From NCBI GenBank assembly GCA_023213395.1, contig CM041465.1:121279741-121343740 (forward strand): a stretch of DNA of 64,000 bases. Reading direction: 5' to 3'. This DNA comes from Cycas panzhihuaensis (taxonomy: Eukaryota > Cycadophyta). Under the pieces are notes generated by a model. That model was given only the letters and a program-made list of their open reading frames with translations, ran no database searches and was not told where the DNA came from. How positions within the stretch are numbered: position 1 is the stretch's first letter; every line of letters begins with the position of its first letter. Positions 1-11,200 of the stretch are shown piece by piece. Position numbers and translations under genes: made by a program.

Positions 1-547
1 CATGATATGTTGAGTCTAGTGTTAGTCAAATAGATTAGATTACCCACTAGTTGTCTAAAAAGTTTGGAATCTATAGGTTTTGCTGCTTCATCATTTGACA
101 ATTTTGTGCCAATCTCCATTGGGGTAAGCACTAGTTTGCAGTCCTCCATTTTGAAATGTTGCAAAATGTCTCAAGTGTACTTGGCTTGGGATATGAAGAT
201 GTTGCTTGGTTGTTGCCATACCTACATGTCGAGAAAATAATGAAGTTGTTCGAGATTAGTTATCTCAACACTCTTTTTGAGATCCTCTTGAAGATTTTCA
301 ATCATTTTTGCATCATTGCCAGTGACAATCAAATCATCAACATACAAGACAACAAGAGTAATGTATTGGTGTCTAACTTTGATGTTTGGGTCTGATAAGG
401 ATCAATGAAAACCATGTCTCAAAAAGTAGGCATTGATTTTAGAATATCATACACATGGTGCGTATTTCAGACCATACAAGGCCTTTTCCAAGGGACAAGC
501 AAATTGTTCTTTGTTGTGTGAGATGTAAGTAGGAGGTTGCTCCAAAT
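1..547 (-). pseudogene. Ty1/copia reverse transcriptase, C-terminal part (RLC-2)
   Basis: On the minus strand this encodes the distal reverse transcriptase of a copia polyprotein. It includes the active-site YVDD (codons at 332-343), HYFL, and the SQAKYT and RQLVGNLIYLTNTR blocks that lead into RNase H, which lies beyond the window edge. In-frame stops break it. It is the downstream half of RLC-2. The upstream half resumes at 8354, because RLC-1 was inserted between them with duplication of CAAAT (543-547 and 8349-8353). RT normally copies element RNA into cDNA in virus-like particles; this copy is not functional. Confidence 0.9.
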
Positions 548-911
548 TGTGACGATGTTAATGTCACATGGTCATTTCATGAAGTTAGAATTAGATAAAG
601 TCACTTTTATGTTTATAACTTTAGGATAAGGTGAATATGCCTAAGTCACTTAAGTGAAATGACATAAAGTTCATTTCATTGTAATTTCATGTAATCTCAT
701 TTGAATGTCATTGGGAGGGAAAACTCAAATTCCAAACCCTAATGAGCATCCTCATTATATAAGTTGAAATTACATGGAGAGTGATATTCTACACTTCTCC
801 TCTTTGAGCTCAAGCTATTAGCATTCTCTTGTTGAGTACATTGTGCTTGTCTCCACTATTTGCCATTGTGTAGTGTTAGTGCACTAGATCCCTAGATCCA
901 TTCCCTCAACA
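548..911 (+). repeat. 5' LTR of RLC-1
   Basis: It starts TGTGACGATG and ends CTCAACA. A TATA-like TATATAA at 756-762 is the likely core promoter. It matches the 3' LTR at all but two positions that I could find (A/C near 599, T/C near 764). Confidence 0.95.
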
Positions 912-913
912 AG

Positions 914-926
914 TGGTATCAGAGCC
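914..926 (+). other. Primer binding site of RLC-1
   Basis: TGGTATCAGAGCC lies two bases after the LTR end. This is complementary to the 3' end of plant initiator-Met tRNA, the primer used for minus-strand cDNA synthesis by most plant copia elements. Confidence 0.93.
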
Positions 927-3045
927 ATTGGGTGGATCCTAGTGCCACAATCACTTGCAAGGAGATTGCAAGCTATGTTCTCCTCTTCTTCACCATTCAT
1001 GTAAAGTGAAGAGTTGAGATTTTTTTTTAAAAATCCTTTTTTTAAAGCTCTTTTTATAGCAGATTTTTAGTACAAAATTATATGTTGTTGTACTATTTTA
1101 TTTCTGTAGATAAGAGGAAGGAGTGTGGCTGCTTAAAAGCAACCTATTTGTAGGCCTAAAGGAGCACAGGAATTGCTCAGCTGTTAGCAATTTTCAGCCA
1201 TCTTTTTGAGCCCCAAATTTGGCATTTTGGCCTATTTTTGGCCATTTTTTTGCAGTAAAAGTCAGATTTCAAGGTTGCAGAAGAAGAAATCAGTGACTCT
1301 CACTGATTAGAGACAGATTTTAAAGTATAAAATCAAACCGCATGACGCTGCACGGATGACGGATTTTCGTACAACGGTACGACCAAAAAATCAAAGTGCC
1401 CAGAATCGTACGAAATTTCACCAGTAGGTGCGTCTTGGCCTCCTAAGCACTTTTGTCTACTGGCGCGACGCAAGATTTTGAGTTTAAAGGGGTTAAACAG
1501 CCTGTTTTTGCAGTCATTCTCCAAATTTAAAAATCTCAGATCTAGAAAAATCTGAGAAGTTTTTTCCTGCTGTAATACATGTTTTTGGATCTCCTTGTCC
1601 CGATCTATCATTTGGAATAGGTCTCACATGAATCCGACGCTCCGTTGAAAAGTTATGACAATTTTTAAGTTTTCTAGTACATTTTGGCCGCGAGTTAAAA
1701 CAGTCTATTTTACTGCTTTTGACAAGATTTTAAAAATTTTGTATATTTGGAAAGTGCGGTGAAGGCCAAAGAATTTGGAGATTTTTAATTTTTTCAAAAA
1801 TTTTTGAAATTTGTGCCATATAGCTAAGCAAGAGATTTGCAGTCTGCCTAATATGAGACTTAATTTGCTGAAAATTTGATTTTCAACGACATTGTATTTC
1901 TCAAATTTTAAATTTTTTTTCCCTTCTTTAAAAAAAAAAAAAAAAAAAAATTATTATATGTAAAAGGGGTTTTTTAAAAACATTTATAGTCTTTGTGGCT
2001 TTTAGAGGCCTATTTTGGCCCTTTTGTAAAAAGAACAAGGTACTTAAATCTTTTGTAAAGCCAATCATCTGGATCGGAGCAATATCCGATGATTTGGCTC
2101 ATCATGTGTATGATTTTAATGGTTGCATGCACTTGGAGACTTCATTGAGTGCCACTTGGGCACATAGAGTGCCATTTGGGCACTAGGTGGACACGCCATC
2201 ACTACACTTGGACACGGCAACAACACTTAAGTGGAGCATTTACATTCGCCATTATTTTTACATGACATTTGAGAACAAGAGCACTTTCTTTAAAATCAGC
2301 TCATCTCGACGACTTTATACCGCCAGTTCTTGACTTGTGCGCATACTCGCCTTGGTTGAAATAGACCAAGGTTGGCCGAAGTCCAGGCCCTAAGGGAGGT
2401 GTGAGTTTCATACTGGGTCTGGTCATAACCGGTATAGTGGTGGAGGGACAGGTTAGCCATACCTACGGCCTCCAATCAGGGATTATCCTGATAACCATTC
2501 GGGAAAACTGAAAACCCTTAATCAAGATAATTAATTTAGCTGGGCCAATATCCGTCATAGTTGTGGGACATGCACGTACTTCTCTTTGGAGAGTATATCG
2601 CTGCTCATTGGTGAACTGGGTGAGGACCAGCAGTACCTGGGCTCCACGTTTACTTGGATTTCATCACCAAGGAATGGTGCGGGTATCGCGGGTGAAGGCC
2701 ATTAATTACGTATACTAGAAGCCCCCTTAGGCATCGACACCTCACCTACTTTGGATACAAGTTAGAGGTTTGGGTTTGTTACACATGCTATATCACTTTG
2801 GTTTTCAGTTGTGTGCACCCACATGCCGGCTTCTATATAGGCCTTCTCACTTATCTTGATTAGATCACTTACATCACATACTTATTTGTGATCTCTTTGC
2901 TTCCACATCTTACATTGCATCACTTCATTATTCCCTGCTGCGTCAGGTAGACCTGTCACAAGTGTCAGTGACTCCACCTTCTTCTACTTAGTGCATTTTC
3001 CTACACATTTATATAAATCACTCTTATTCATCTTTTCACACCACC
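927..3045 (+). other. 2.1-kb untranslated leader of RLC-1
   Basis: No coding sequence is recognisable between the primer site and the gag start. The first half is AT-rich and contains a 21-base A run (1930-1950). The segment from about 2280 to 2780 is visibly richer in G and C and has short inverted repeats such as CCTTGGTTGAAATAGACCAAGG (split arms around 2350-2372). A leader of this size is long for a copia element. It may hold packaging or translation signals, or captured host sequence. I cannot identify its source. Confidence 0.7.
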
Positions 3046-4131
3046 ATGTTGACCAACTTCAAGCAGAATGTGAACTGTATGCTAAAAGGGAAGGAGAATT
3101 GGGATCTATGGTTCACGGGAGTTAAGAACGCAGCCAAGTATGAGGGACTCTAGATGGACCACTCGGAGCGAACCCCGGTAGTGCCTGCGACCTACACCAC
3201 ACCGCAGAGTGGTGGTACACCTCCAGCTCCTCCTGCTCATAATCCGTAACGGCGACAGTGGATCATTGAAGACTGAAGATCGTGAGCGGGGATCCCGCTA
3301 GTTCTGATTACTCCTTGCACAACCCGATCGATGACACGCAGACGACATCGCCTTCAAGGTCCTCAAGTCCTCAAAAGTAACTTTGATACACGATCAGACT
3401 TGGAGTTTGTTCATATGGTATTGAAGATGAACAAGATGCGAATGCGAAAGGGCAAGCACATGAAACCATCAATGCTCTTCGCCCCATTAAAGGCCATTGA
3501 TAGGGATTTTAAGACCCAATGCATAACTTGGCCTTCCTAATTCAATCCATGCATGTTCACGATTATAAGAACTCGCTAGGAAATCTTGATCATCGCACAT
3601 CAAGACCCTAAACTTCAAGCATTAATGAGAAGTTTATTGAACATGACAAGACCTTCACTACTAGCTTCCCACTTTGATTCAACTCTTAATGCAACCTTTG
3701 AAGGCGACATGGATGAGGAAGTATACTACACCAAACAACAAGGTCAATCTTCACGGAGGAAGAAGAGGTCGTGGAAGAGGCGGGAAAGCAACAGGGACAA
3801 CAAAGAAAGGCAACAACAAGGTCAAGAAGAAACAAGAGTCAAAAGATCGTTAATCGAGAGACCAAACAACAATGCTCCCACGTGTCAAAGGTGTAACAGG
3901 AAAGGACACCTTGCAAAAGATTGTCGCATTGACTACAACAGATTGCCTCGTCATCAACAACAACAACATCAAGCCCACAATGTTGATGAGAGTCATGATG
4001 ACTTATTTGCGGAGCAAATCTCATTGAGGCACGTATTCAACAAAGCAGGGGAGCATCGACTTCATCTATTGCTTCTAGACCTAAGAGGTACATCGAGGCA
4101 CACTGCGTGGCACGACCATTTGTCGCCTTGA
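3046..4131 (+). pseudogene. gag (UBN2-type, CCHC) of RLC-1
   Basis: The likely start is the ATG at 3046 (MLTNFKQNVNCML...), followed by a copia capsid-like N terminus (KENWDLWFTGVKNA). The frame meets a stop within about 35 codons, with more stops and shifts after that. From 3586 an open segment encodes a basic linker (RRKKRSWKRR) and the zinc knuckle CQRCNRKGHLAKDC (C-x2-C-x4-H-x4-C), which binds element RNA. The product would form the virus-like particle. The stops make it a pseudogene in cis. Confidence 0.88.
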
Positions 4132-4132
4132 T

Positions 4133-5690
4133 TTGCCACTACCTCGACCACTTGGACAGCAAATCTTTGCATCAATATCATCATCAGACTGGGTTATGGA
4201 CACAGGAGCTACCCAACACATGACCTATCACTGGGACTTCTTCGTGATTTTGATTCGAGGTCACGGAGTAGTACACATGGCTGGTAAGACGGCACAACCT
4301 GTTCAAGGCATGGGCTCTATATGCCTAAAGCTCCTGTGCCCAATTTTACTTTAAAAGATGTCTTGTATATTCCCTATCTCAAACAAAACCTTCTGTCGTT
4401 ATCCACACTTGTCTCCTGTGGATTCGACCTGAGTGTCACAAACCTAATGATCAAGTTCTTAGTGTTATTCACCCGCCTTCATGTTACGTGGTAATGACCG
4501 GAAACTTGAAGGTAAGCTATTTAGACTAATCGAACCACATTGTCTTCTTCCGCATACCAAGTTGTTGCCCCCATCTGTGTCGTGGAAGAACTTGCATATA
4601 ATGTCACATTGACTCATTCCAAGTTGTCCTTAGAAGCTCTTTGGCATGCTGGCATGGGGCACGTCAAACTTGATCGGCTTAAGGAAATCTCTAATTCTAC
4701 CTGTGTTTGCCTGATTTTCCTCTAAGCCATTCAAATGTGAAGCTTGCATTATTGCCAAATCCCACAGACAACCATTTCCCCAGAGTCAATGGAAAGCCAC
4801 TCAACCTCTTGAATTAGTACACTCAGACATCTGTGGGCCTATGCCTATCCCTTCTCTCACAGGGAAGAGGTACTATATTACATTTATTGATGACTTCACT
4901 CGAAAGGTATGGGTGACCTTTCTCAAATCAAAAGATGAAGCATTCACAGTATTCAAGGCATTCAAGGCTCTCACAGAGAAGGAATCCGGATATCAATTGA
5001 AGTGTCTCAGGACTGACAATGGTGGCGAATACACTTCAAATGAATTCAAAGACTTATTGTGTCGTAGGATCAAGCATCAAACAACTATTGCAGGTACCCC
5101 TCAGCAGAATGGAGTTGCTGAAAGGGCTAATAGAACCATAATGAATATGGCACGGGCTATGCTTGTCTTCAAGAATGTGCTTGCATATCTTTGGGCCGAA
5201 GCTATTTATACCGATCATCGCATGAACAACATAAGTCCATCAAGCTCGGCCCATCTCCAAATGAGCGATGGACCTGACGGACCTCTACCGTCCATCACTT
5301 CAAAATTTTTGGCTCTACTTGTTATGCTCACATTCTTGATGAGCATAGAAATAAGCTCCAACCGCAAGCTTTAAAGGGCATCTTTGTTGGGTACCCCATG
5401 AACAAGAAAGGGTACAAGGTCTTCATTCCAACATTAAAGAAGATCATTATCACTAGAGATGTGGTGTTTGCGGAGACAGAGGATCAACTACTTCGACTTG
5501 ATTGTAAAGCACCATCTCATAGATACAACGATGTCCAGGAATATGATGTACAGATTCCAACATTTGGGGGGGGAGACACTGAAGAAATACTCAAAATTTT
5601 GGAATCTGACAATAGAGCCCCGGAGGACACTATCCTTGACTCAGATCCTGTGCCAATGTGCGCCAACCCAGCCATCTTGGGAGAATAGCC
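4133..5690 (+). pseudogene. Protease and integrase region of RLC-1
   Basis: An aspartic protease is marked by WVMDTGATQHMT, with the catalytic Asp codon at 4199-4201. The GAG-pre-integrase segment follows (LWHAGMGHVKLDRL, near 4640). The integrase core at 4841-5374 has YYITFIDDFTRKVW, RTDNGGEYTSNEFK and NGVAERANRT, so all three DDE residues are present. The downstream part (MNKKGYKVFIPTLKK, 5398 on) is the C-terminal domain that joins to the variable linker before RT. Frameshifts lie near 4350, 4725 and 5374. Integrase would insert the cDNA with a 5-bp stagger, as the CAAAT duplication shows. Confidence 0.9.
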
Positions 5691-7508
5691 AGGAATCACC
5701 ACGTCAAGCATCAAAAGGAAAAGGAGTTGCAGAAGAACCACCTTCACCACCTTCAGTTGTAGGGCCGTCTTCTCCAGCAATGTCATCAACCTCCGGACCA
5801 TACATCTCCCATGATCCTTTTCAGGATCAAAATGAAGACCAGGATGTTGTGGAAATGAAAACCTCATTCCCAACCAAAGGTTTTCGAGAAGCCTACCAGT
5901 TGCACAAAGACTTGAGATCTGATGAGGTAGGCAAAACTGGCACTCGAAGTGGTGCCTACAGAGCAAGGGAGCAAACATCACTTCCCATAGAGCTTGAACC
6001 AGCAGAACTGCACCTTGCTTCAAATGCCGAGCCTCCATCATACCAAGAAGTCATGAAACACACAGTTTGGAGAAATGCCATGAATGAGGAATACCCATCC
6101 TTGACCAAGAGCGGTACATGGGAGCTCGTTGATCTGCCTTTGGGAAGGAAGGTAGTCAGAAACAAATGGGTGTTCAAAAATAAATACAGATCAGACGGCA
6201 CCCTTGAAAAACACAAGGCGAGGTTGGTCGAAAAGGATTCACCCAAAGGGAAGGCATCGACTACACAGAAGTCTTCGCACCAACTACCAAATGGCCCACA
6301 ATCAGAGCACTTGTGGCCTTGGCTGCTCAACAGGGTTGGAAAATCCACCAACTCGATGTGAAAACTGCTTTTCTTAATGGAGATTTGGAAGAAGAAATCT
6401 ACATGACACGACTGAAGGCTTTGAGATAGCAGAGAGAGGCGTAAAGTGTGTAGACCGAAAAGTCGTTATATGGCCTAAAACAAGCCCTCGCTTGGTTCAC
6501 CAAGTTGTCCAACAAAATGAGGCAACTTGGATATGAGGTATGTGACTATCAAGACGTTGATGCAACTTTGTTTATTAAGAGAGAAAAAGGCAAAGTCACA
6601 TATCTCCTGACCTTTGTGGACGACATGCTGATAGCTGGAAATAGTGAGCAGGATATCAGCAAATTAAAGATGGACTTGTCAAAATCCTTGAATCGACCTC
6701 AGACTAATGAGATATTACTTGGGAATTGAGGTAACTCAATGCAATGGAAAAATCTCTCTCCCAAGGAAAATATATCAACGATCTTCTAATCAAGTTCGGA
6801 TTAGAAGATGCCGTAATGATGTATACTCCAATGGAGCCTAATGCCAAACTTTCCGATGAAGACACTCGAGGCGGACGCAACACTCTATCGGCAACTTGTA
6901 GGTAGCCTCATTTATGTTACCAACACAAGGCCGATATTGCCCATGCCGTTGGCATTCTTGCGTCACATGACAACTCCAAAGCAGAACCATTGGCAAGCAG
7001 CAATACGAGTGTTGAAGTACCTAAAGACGACCAACAAACTTGGTTTGTTGTATGAGCACAACAATGATTTCAGACTTACAAAGATACATAGACTCGATTT
7101 TGCGGTGACAAAAATACAGGAAGATCAACGTCCGGGTACATCACATTTCTTGGAACAGCTCCAATTTCATGGCGGTCAAGGCGGTAGAAAATCACTGCAG
7201 ATTCTACTACTGAAGCCGAATACATAGTCGCTCGAGACTAGCAAGGAGGTGATATGGCTTCGCAAATTATTACATACTTTGGATATCACCCGAGACAGTC
7301 CAACGAGCTTACATGTGGACAATCAACAAGAATCCACATGGCCAAGAATCCTGTTTTTCATGATCGTACAAAGCACATTAGTACAAAAGTCCACAGGATC
7401 CGGAACCGGTCCATGACGGACAATACAATTGGAACATCGCCCACAGTAGATCAAGTGGTCGATATCTTCACCAAACCGCTGCAAAGGGTGAAGTTTGAAC
7501 AGTTCTGA
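5691..7508 (+). pseudogene. Reverse transcriptase and RNase H of RLC-1
   Basis: After a Ser/Pro-rich linker, RT starts near 6040 (WRNAMNEEYPSLTKSGTWEL, then KWVFKNKYRSDGT). A shift near 6230 is followed by LDVKTAFLNGDLEEEIYM. The active site reads FVDD (codons 6613-6624) instead of YVDD, a tolerated aromatic change. RNase H continues from 6841 (LYRQLVGSLIYVTNTR) to VDQVVDIFTKPLQ and a stop at 7506-7508. At least four frameshifts or stops separate the segments, so no intact pol is made. Confidence 0.9.
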
Positions 7509-7984
7509 CAAGACGGCCTTAGGGCCTCCATCTCCAAGCGATTGAAGGAGATGGTACACAGGACCAAAGATACTCTATACCATTCATGAAAACCCCTTGT
7601 GGGCATGGAAGGATTAGAGTAAGTCTCGCTCTCCCATTCGTGAAAACCCCTCATGGGCGCGAAAGGAGTTGGGTTGTACTTGTTTCAAAATCGAACCTAT
7701 GAAACCGGAAGGGCATGGGGGCGACGAAGCGGTATGTGGAGACTCGGCAGATTGAAGTTGCACAACCAACTTGTACCGCTATTATCGGCTACACTCAAAG
7801 AGCCGTCTCGAGCCACTTCATAGAATAGGAAGTCAAGTACGTGGGTTTTATTCCCAGGGTTTTCCCACAAAAATGTCTTGTAGGTTGTAGAATTTTTTCT
7901 CAATGTAATAATGAGGCTATAATGAAGACCTCATAGATTAGAATAGGATAAAGGAAAATGACCTTCTGCCATTAAGGGGGGGAT
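7509..7984 (+). other. 3' untranslated region and polypurine tract of RLC-1
   Basis: Non-coding. It contains a loose direct repeat (CATTC.TGAAAACCCCT.. at about 7581 and 7636). The polypurine tract AAGGGGGGGA (7974-7983) immediately precedes the 3' LTR and primes plus-strand synthesis. Confidence 0.8.
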
Positions 7985-8348
7985 TGTGACGATGTTAATG
8001 TCACATGGTCATTTCATGAAGTTAGAATTAGATAACGTCACTTTTATGTTTATAACTTTAGGATAAGGTGAATATGCCTAAGTCACTTAAGTGAAATGAC
8101 ATAAAGTTCATTTCATTGTAATTTCATGTAATCTCATTTGAATGTCATTGGGAGGGAAAACTCAAATTCCAAACCCTAATGAGCATCCTCATTATATAAG
8201 CTGAAATTACATGGAGAGTGATATTCTACACTTCTCCTCTTTGAGCTCAAGCTATTAGCATTCTCTTGTTGAGTACATTGTGCTTGTCTCCACTATTTGC
8301 CATTGTGTAGTGTTAGTGCACTAGATCCCTAGATCCATTCCCTCAACA
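7985..8348 (+). repeat. 3' LTR of RLC-1
   Basis: 364 bp, TGTGACGATG...CTCAACA, followed directly by the CAAAT target duplicate at 8349-8353. Confidence 0.95.
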
Positions 8349-8353
8349 CAAAT

Positions 8354-9575
8354 ATGCCTCCTTAGTCAAGTTATTGTTTAGAAAGGGTCCTTTTAGATCC
8401 ATTTGATTTAAGGGCCATTTGCATTGAGTAGCTAAGGCTATAACAATTCTAATGGCATTCATGTTAGCGACAGGTGCAAAAGTTTCATCATGGTCAATGC
8501 CTTCCTTCTATTTGAATCCCTTTGCAACCAGTTGAGTTTTGTGTCGCTTAATTGAACTAATAAATCAAAACTTGGTTTTATATATCCACTTGCAACTAAT
8601 TGATTGTTTGCCTTTTGGCAAATCATCCAAGTCCCATTTGTCATTTTGTTGAATAGAATGGATCTCATCATCCATTGCAGCTTTCTACTTTTCATCTGTA
8701 CATACCTCCTCAAAAGTGAAAGGCTTTTTAGTACTAAGCACTTCAGCCATGAGTGCATAGTTTACGGTGGTTTGGGGTTGCATTTAAGATGGTCTTTTAC
8801 TTTTAACTTGTTGTGCACTAGCCATAGTTTGAAGATACCATTTGGGTAACTTCTTTGTTGTTATAGTTATCACTTCAATGTCCCATGCATGTAAAGGTTG
8901 TTGAGTCTTAGATTTACTACTAAGACTAAGTGGAGGACTTGTAGATCTGGAAGAAGATGATAAAGGTGCAGAAGAAGTTGAGGGATTAGGATTCTCAACT
9001 ATAGCTTTGCCTTTATCAAGGGGACTTGGGATGGAAATAAGGTCCAAATCCCTATTGTCTTCTGTAAAGACAACATCTCTAGATCTATGTATCCTTTTGC
9101 CAATGGGATCATATATCTTATAAGATTTGCTACCAATAGTATATCTAATGAAGATGCATTTGAGACTTCATCATCAACCTTACATCTTTGCTCCTGGGGG
9201 ATGTTCATGTAAGCAATGCACCCAAAAGTGTGAAGATGGCTAACTATTAGCTTTTGGCTAGTCTAGGTCTCCTTTGGTGTCATTTTCCAAACTGCAATAG
9301 TTGAACTCAAATTGGTCAGGTAAGTTGCAGTGTAGACTGCTTTTGCCCAATATGATGGAATGAGACCTCTAGATTGCATTAGGGGTTTTGCTTTACTAAC
9401 AAATGTTTTATTCATGCATTTTACTATATCGTTATGATGAGGTGTATAAGGAGCAAAAATTGTTATTTGATGCCATTTAGAATGCAAAATTGGTTAATCT
9501 CCTTCGATGTGTACTTGTCAGATCGAAGTATTTTGATTTATATACTTGACTTATTCAAGTTCACATATAGCTTCT
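8354..9575 (-). pseudogene. Integrase C-terminus to RT N-terminus of RLC-2
   Basis: Reading leftward, the end of the integrase core (ILRSDKYTSKE near 9510-9540) leads into HNDIVKCMNKT and SYWAKAVYTATYLTN (9263-9487). It continues through the integrase C-terminal domain to a Ser/Pro/Thr-rich linker (DKGKAIVENPNPSTSSAP, 8784-9047), then early RT (AMDDEIHSIQQNDKWDL, SCKWIYKTKF, GIDHDETFAPVANMN) down to the RLC-1 insertion. Catalytic positions are altered: the DNGGE block reads SDKYTS, and the Glu of NGV.ER is replaced in IVKCMN. Stops are frequent. Confidence 0.85.
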
Positions 9576-10335
9576 CAACCCTTAATCCACCTAACACCAT
9601 CCTTAGGTGCATCAAATGATCCTCCTACCATATATTTAATTAGACATCATCTTATGTTCAAACCTCCAAAAATGGGCATACCCCATTCATTTCAATTTCC
9701 TTAACTTTCTTTAATAACATAAAATCTAGGACATTGATCTTAATGTTAAATGATCCTTTCAAAGTAGATCTTACTTAGAAAGCCCTACCCATTAGGGTAG
9801 TTAAACACATCGCAACATTTACTTCATTGCAAGTTTAAATTCTTCAAGGTTTTGGTGTGATAGTTCATCAAAAGTGGTATAAGAGCCAGGACCTAGGTCT
9901 GAATCCTGTTGGGGACAATGTCGTTTATGGAGGTGATGGAACATTGTCGATGCGCATGAATGCCATTATAGTTGGGGCCTTTGGGGCACATAAACACTAG
10001 TGAGAGCGGGGCTAAGCAAGGCTAAGCGGGGCTAGCTTGCCCTCTCCACTAACACCTCGAGGTTTTGGTGTGACAGTTCGTCACGAGTGGTAGCAGAGCC
10101 AAGACCCTGGTTCTAATCCTGTTGAGGGCAATGTTGTTTATGGGGGCAGCAGGGTGATGTGCATGAATGTTGTCGATGTACATGAACATCACTATAGTCG
10201 GGGCCCTTGGGGTTCCCAAACGTCGATGAAAGCGGGGCTAGCCTATTCAACTCGTTGGGCATGTAATGGTCTACTTGGTAGGGAGCCCTCTCCACTAGCA
10301 TCTCAAGGTTTTGCTGTGACAACTCTTCATAAGAG
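9576..10335. mobile_element. 0.76-kb insert with tandem repeats in the RLC-2 integrase
   Basis: This block separates two parts of one integrase and is flanked by AGCTTCT on both sides (9569-9575 and 10336-10342), consistent with a 7-bp target duplication. It holds a repeated segment starting AAGGTTTTGGTGTGA at about 9846, GAGGTTTTGGTGTGA at about 10059, and a third partial start at about 10305. The spacings are roughly 213 and 246 bp. Two copies contain GTGGTATAAGAGCC or GTGGTAGCAGAGCC, close to a tRNA-Met primer site. I see no terminal inverted repeats or coding sequence. It could be a TRIM-like or other non-autonomous element. Confidence 0.6.
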
Positions 10336-10342
10336 AGCTTCT

Positions 10343-11200
10343 AAGTTGTGTTTCAAGAAATACACCCACACTCCGTACAAGAAATCATCAATAAAGGTGT
10401 AGTAGTAGAGATCTCTTCAGAGAGATTGAGTGGACATGGGTCCACATAAATTTAAATGAGCCATCTGTAGCAAGCGTTGCACTCTCCATGCTTTAACTTT
10501 TTGAAAAGGTTCTTTATGTTGTTTCTCCATTAAGCAAGCTTTACAAAGGCATTTAGCCACTGAAATTTTGGGTAAATCATATGCTATGTTGTATTGAAAT
10601 ATCAATTTAATTCTATCTAGGTTTAGATGACCTAGTCTCTCATGCCATAATTGATCTTTACTTAGTGAATGTGAAACTAAGGAACAAGTGCTGCCAGATG
10701 TTGCATCTATTTTGTAAAGGCCATGAACTGCATGAGCAAAAGCAACAATTTGGTCTTGTTTGTTTTGAATTATACATATCCTATTTTTGAAGAGTATACT
10801 CACTTGTTGTTTATCCAACTGATTGATAGAGAGTGGGTTTCGAGATATGTTGGGTACTAGAAATACATTACCACTAGCAAATGTTTGAGCAAGGTTTTCA
10901 TCATTACTAAGAGGAGCAATTGTCCCAACATTGGAAATTTCTATAATGACATTATCACCAAAGGTCACTATTTTACCCTTGCTTTCTTAAATGTCAATCA
11001 ATAAATTTGCATCATTGGTCATGTGACGAGATGTATCCAAATCAAGAACCCAAATGTTGTCATTTTTGTAGTCATTATAAGCACAAAGTAGCTTATCATT
11101 ATGCAGTGTGGCCTTGATAGCCACCACGAAATGTCCCCATTTGGTTGCCACGTCAACCTCCTTGAAAGCCATTTTGATTTGGTCTTTGTTGGTGTGGTTG
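10343..11200 (-). pseudogene. Protease and integrase N-terminal part of RLC-2
   Basis: Read leftward: a protease remnant (WVLDLDTSRHMTND near 11000-11060, with the normal DSGA changed to DLDT), the PR-INT spacer (LFKNRICIIQNKQDQIVAFAH), the zinc-binding GAG-pre-integrase domain (LWHERLGHLNLDRIKL with downstream CLCKACLM), and the start of the core with the first catalytic Asp (YTFIDDFLYGVWVYF near 10370). The core is then cut by the insert at 9576-10335. Confidence 0.87.

Larger units (their letters stand above)
548..8348 (+). mobile_element. Ty1/copia LTR retrotransposon RLC-1, complete, recent
   Basis: Complete element of 7.8 kb with TG...CA LTRs of 364 bp each (548-911 and 7985-8348). A perfect 5-bp target duplication CAAAT (543-547, 8349-8353) flanks it. 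The order inside is LTR, tRNA-iMet primer site, a very long leader, gag, protease, integrase, RT, RNase H, polypurine tract, LTR. INT before RT defines Ty1/copia. I see only two differences between the LTRs, so insertion was recent or the LTRs were homogenised, yet the coding region carries many stops and frameshifts. It is inserted in the reverse transcriptase of RLC-2. Confidence 0.95.

Noticed and set aside
914-926. Possible tRNA gene fragments at the TGGTATCAGAGC sites
   Set aside because: These are primer binding sites placed directly beside LTRs. No cloverleaf sequence surrounds them.
1333-1611. Minus-strand open frame of 92 codons in the RLC-1 leader as a gene
   Set aside because: No recognisable domain, no start context, and it lies antisense to a retrotransposon leader. 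Treated as chance.
1930-1950. 21-base A run as the tail of a processed retrocopy or SINE
   Set aside because: No flanking target duplication, RNA polymerase III boxes or coding homology is visible around it. It is simple sequence inside the RLC-1 leader.
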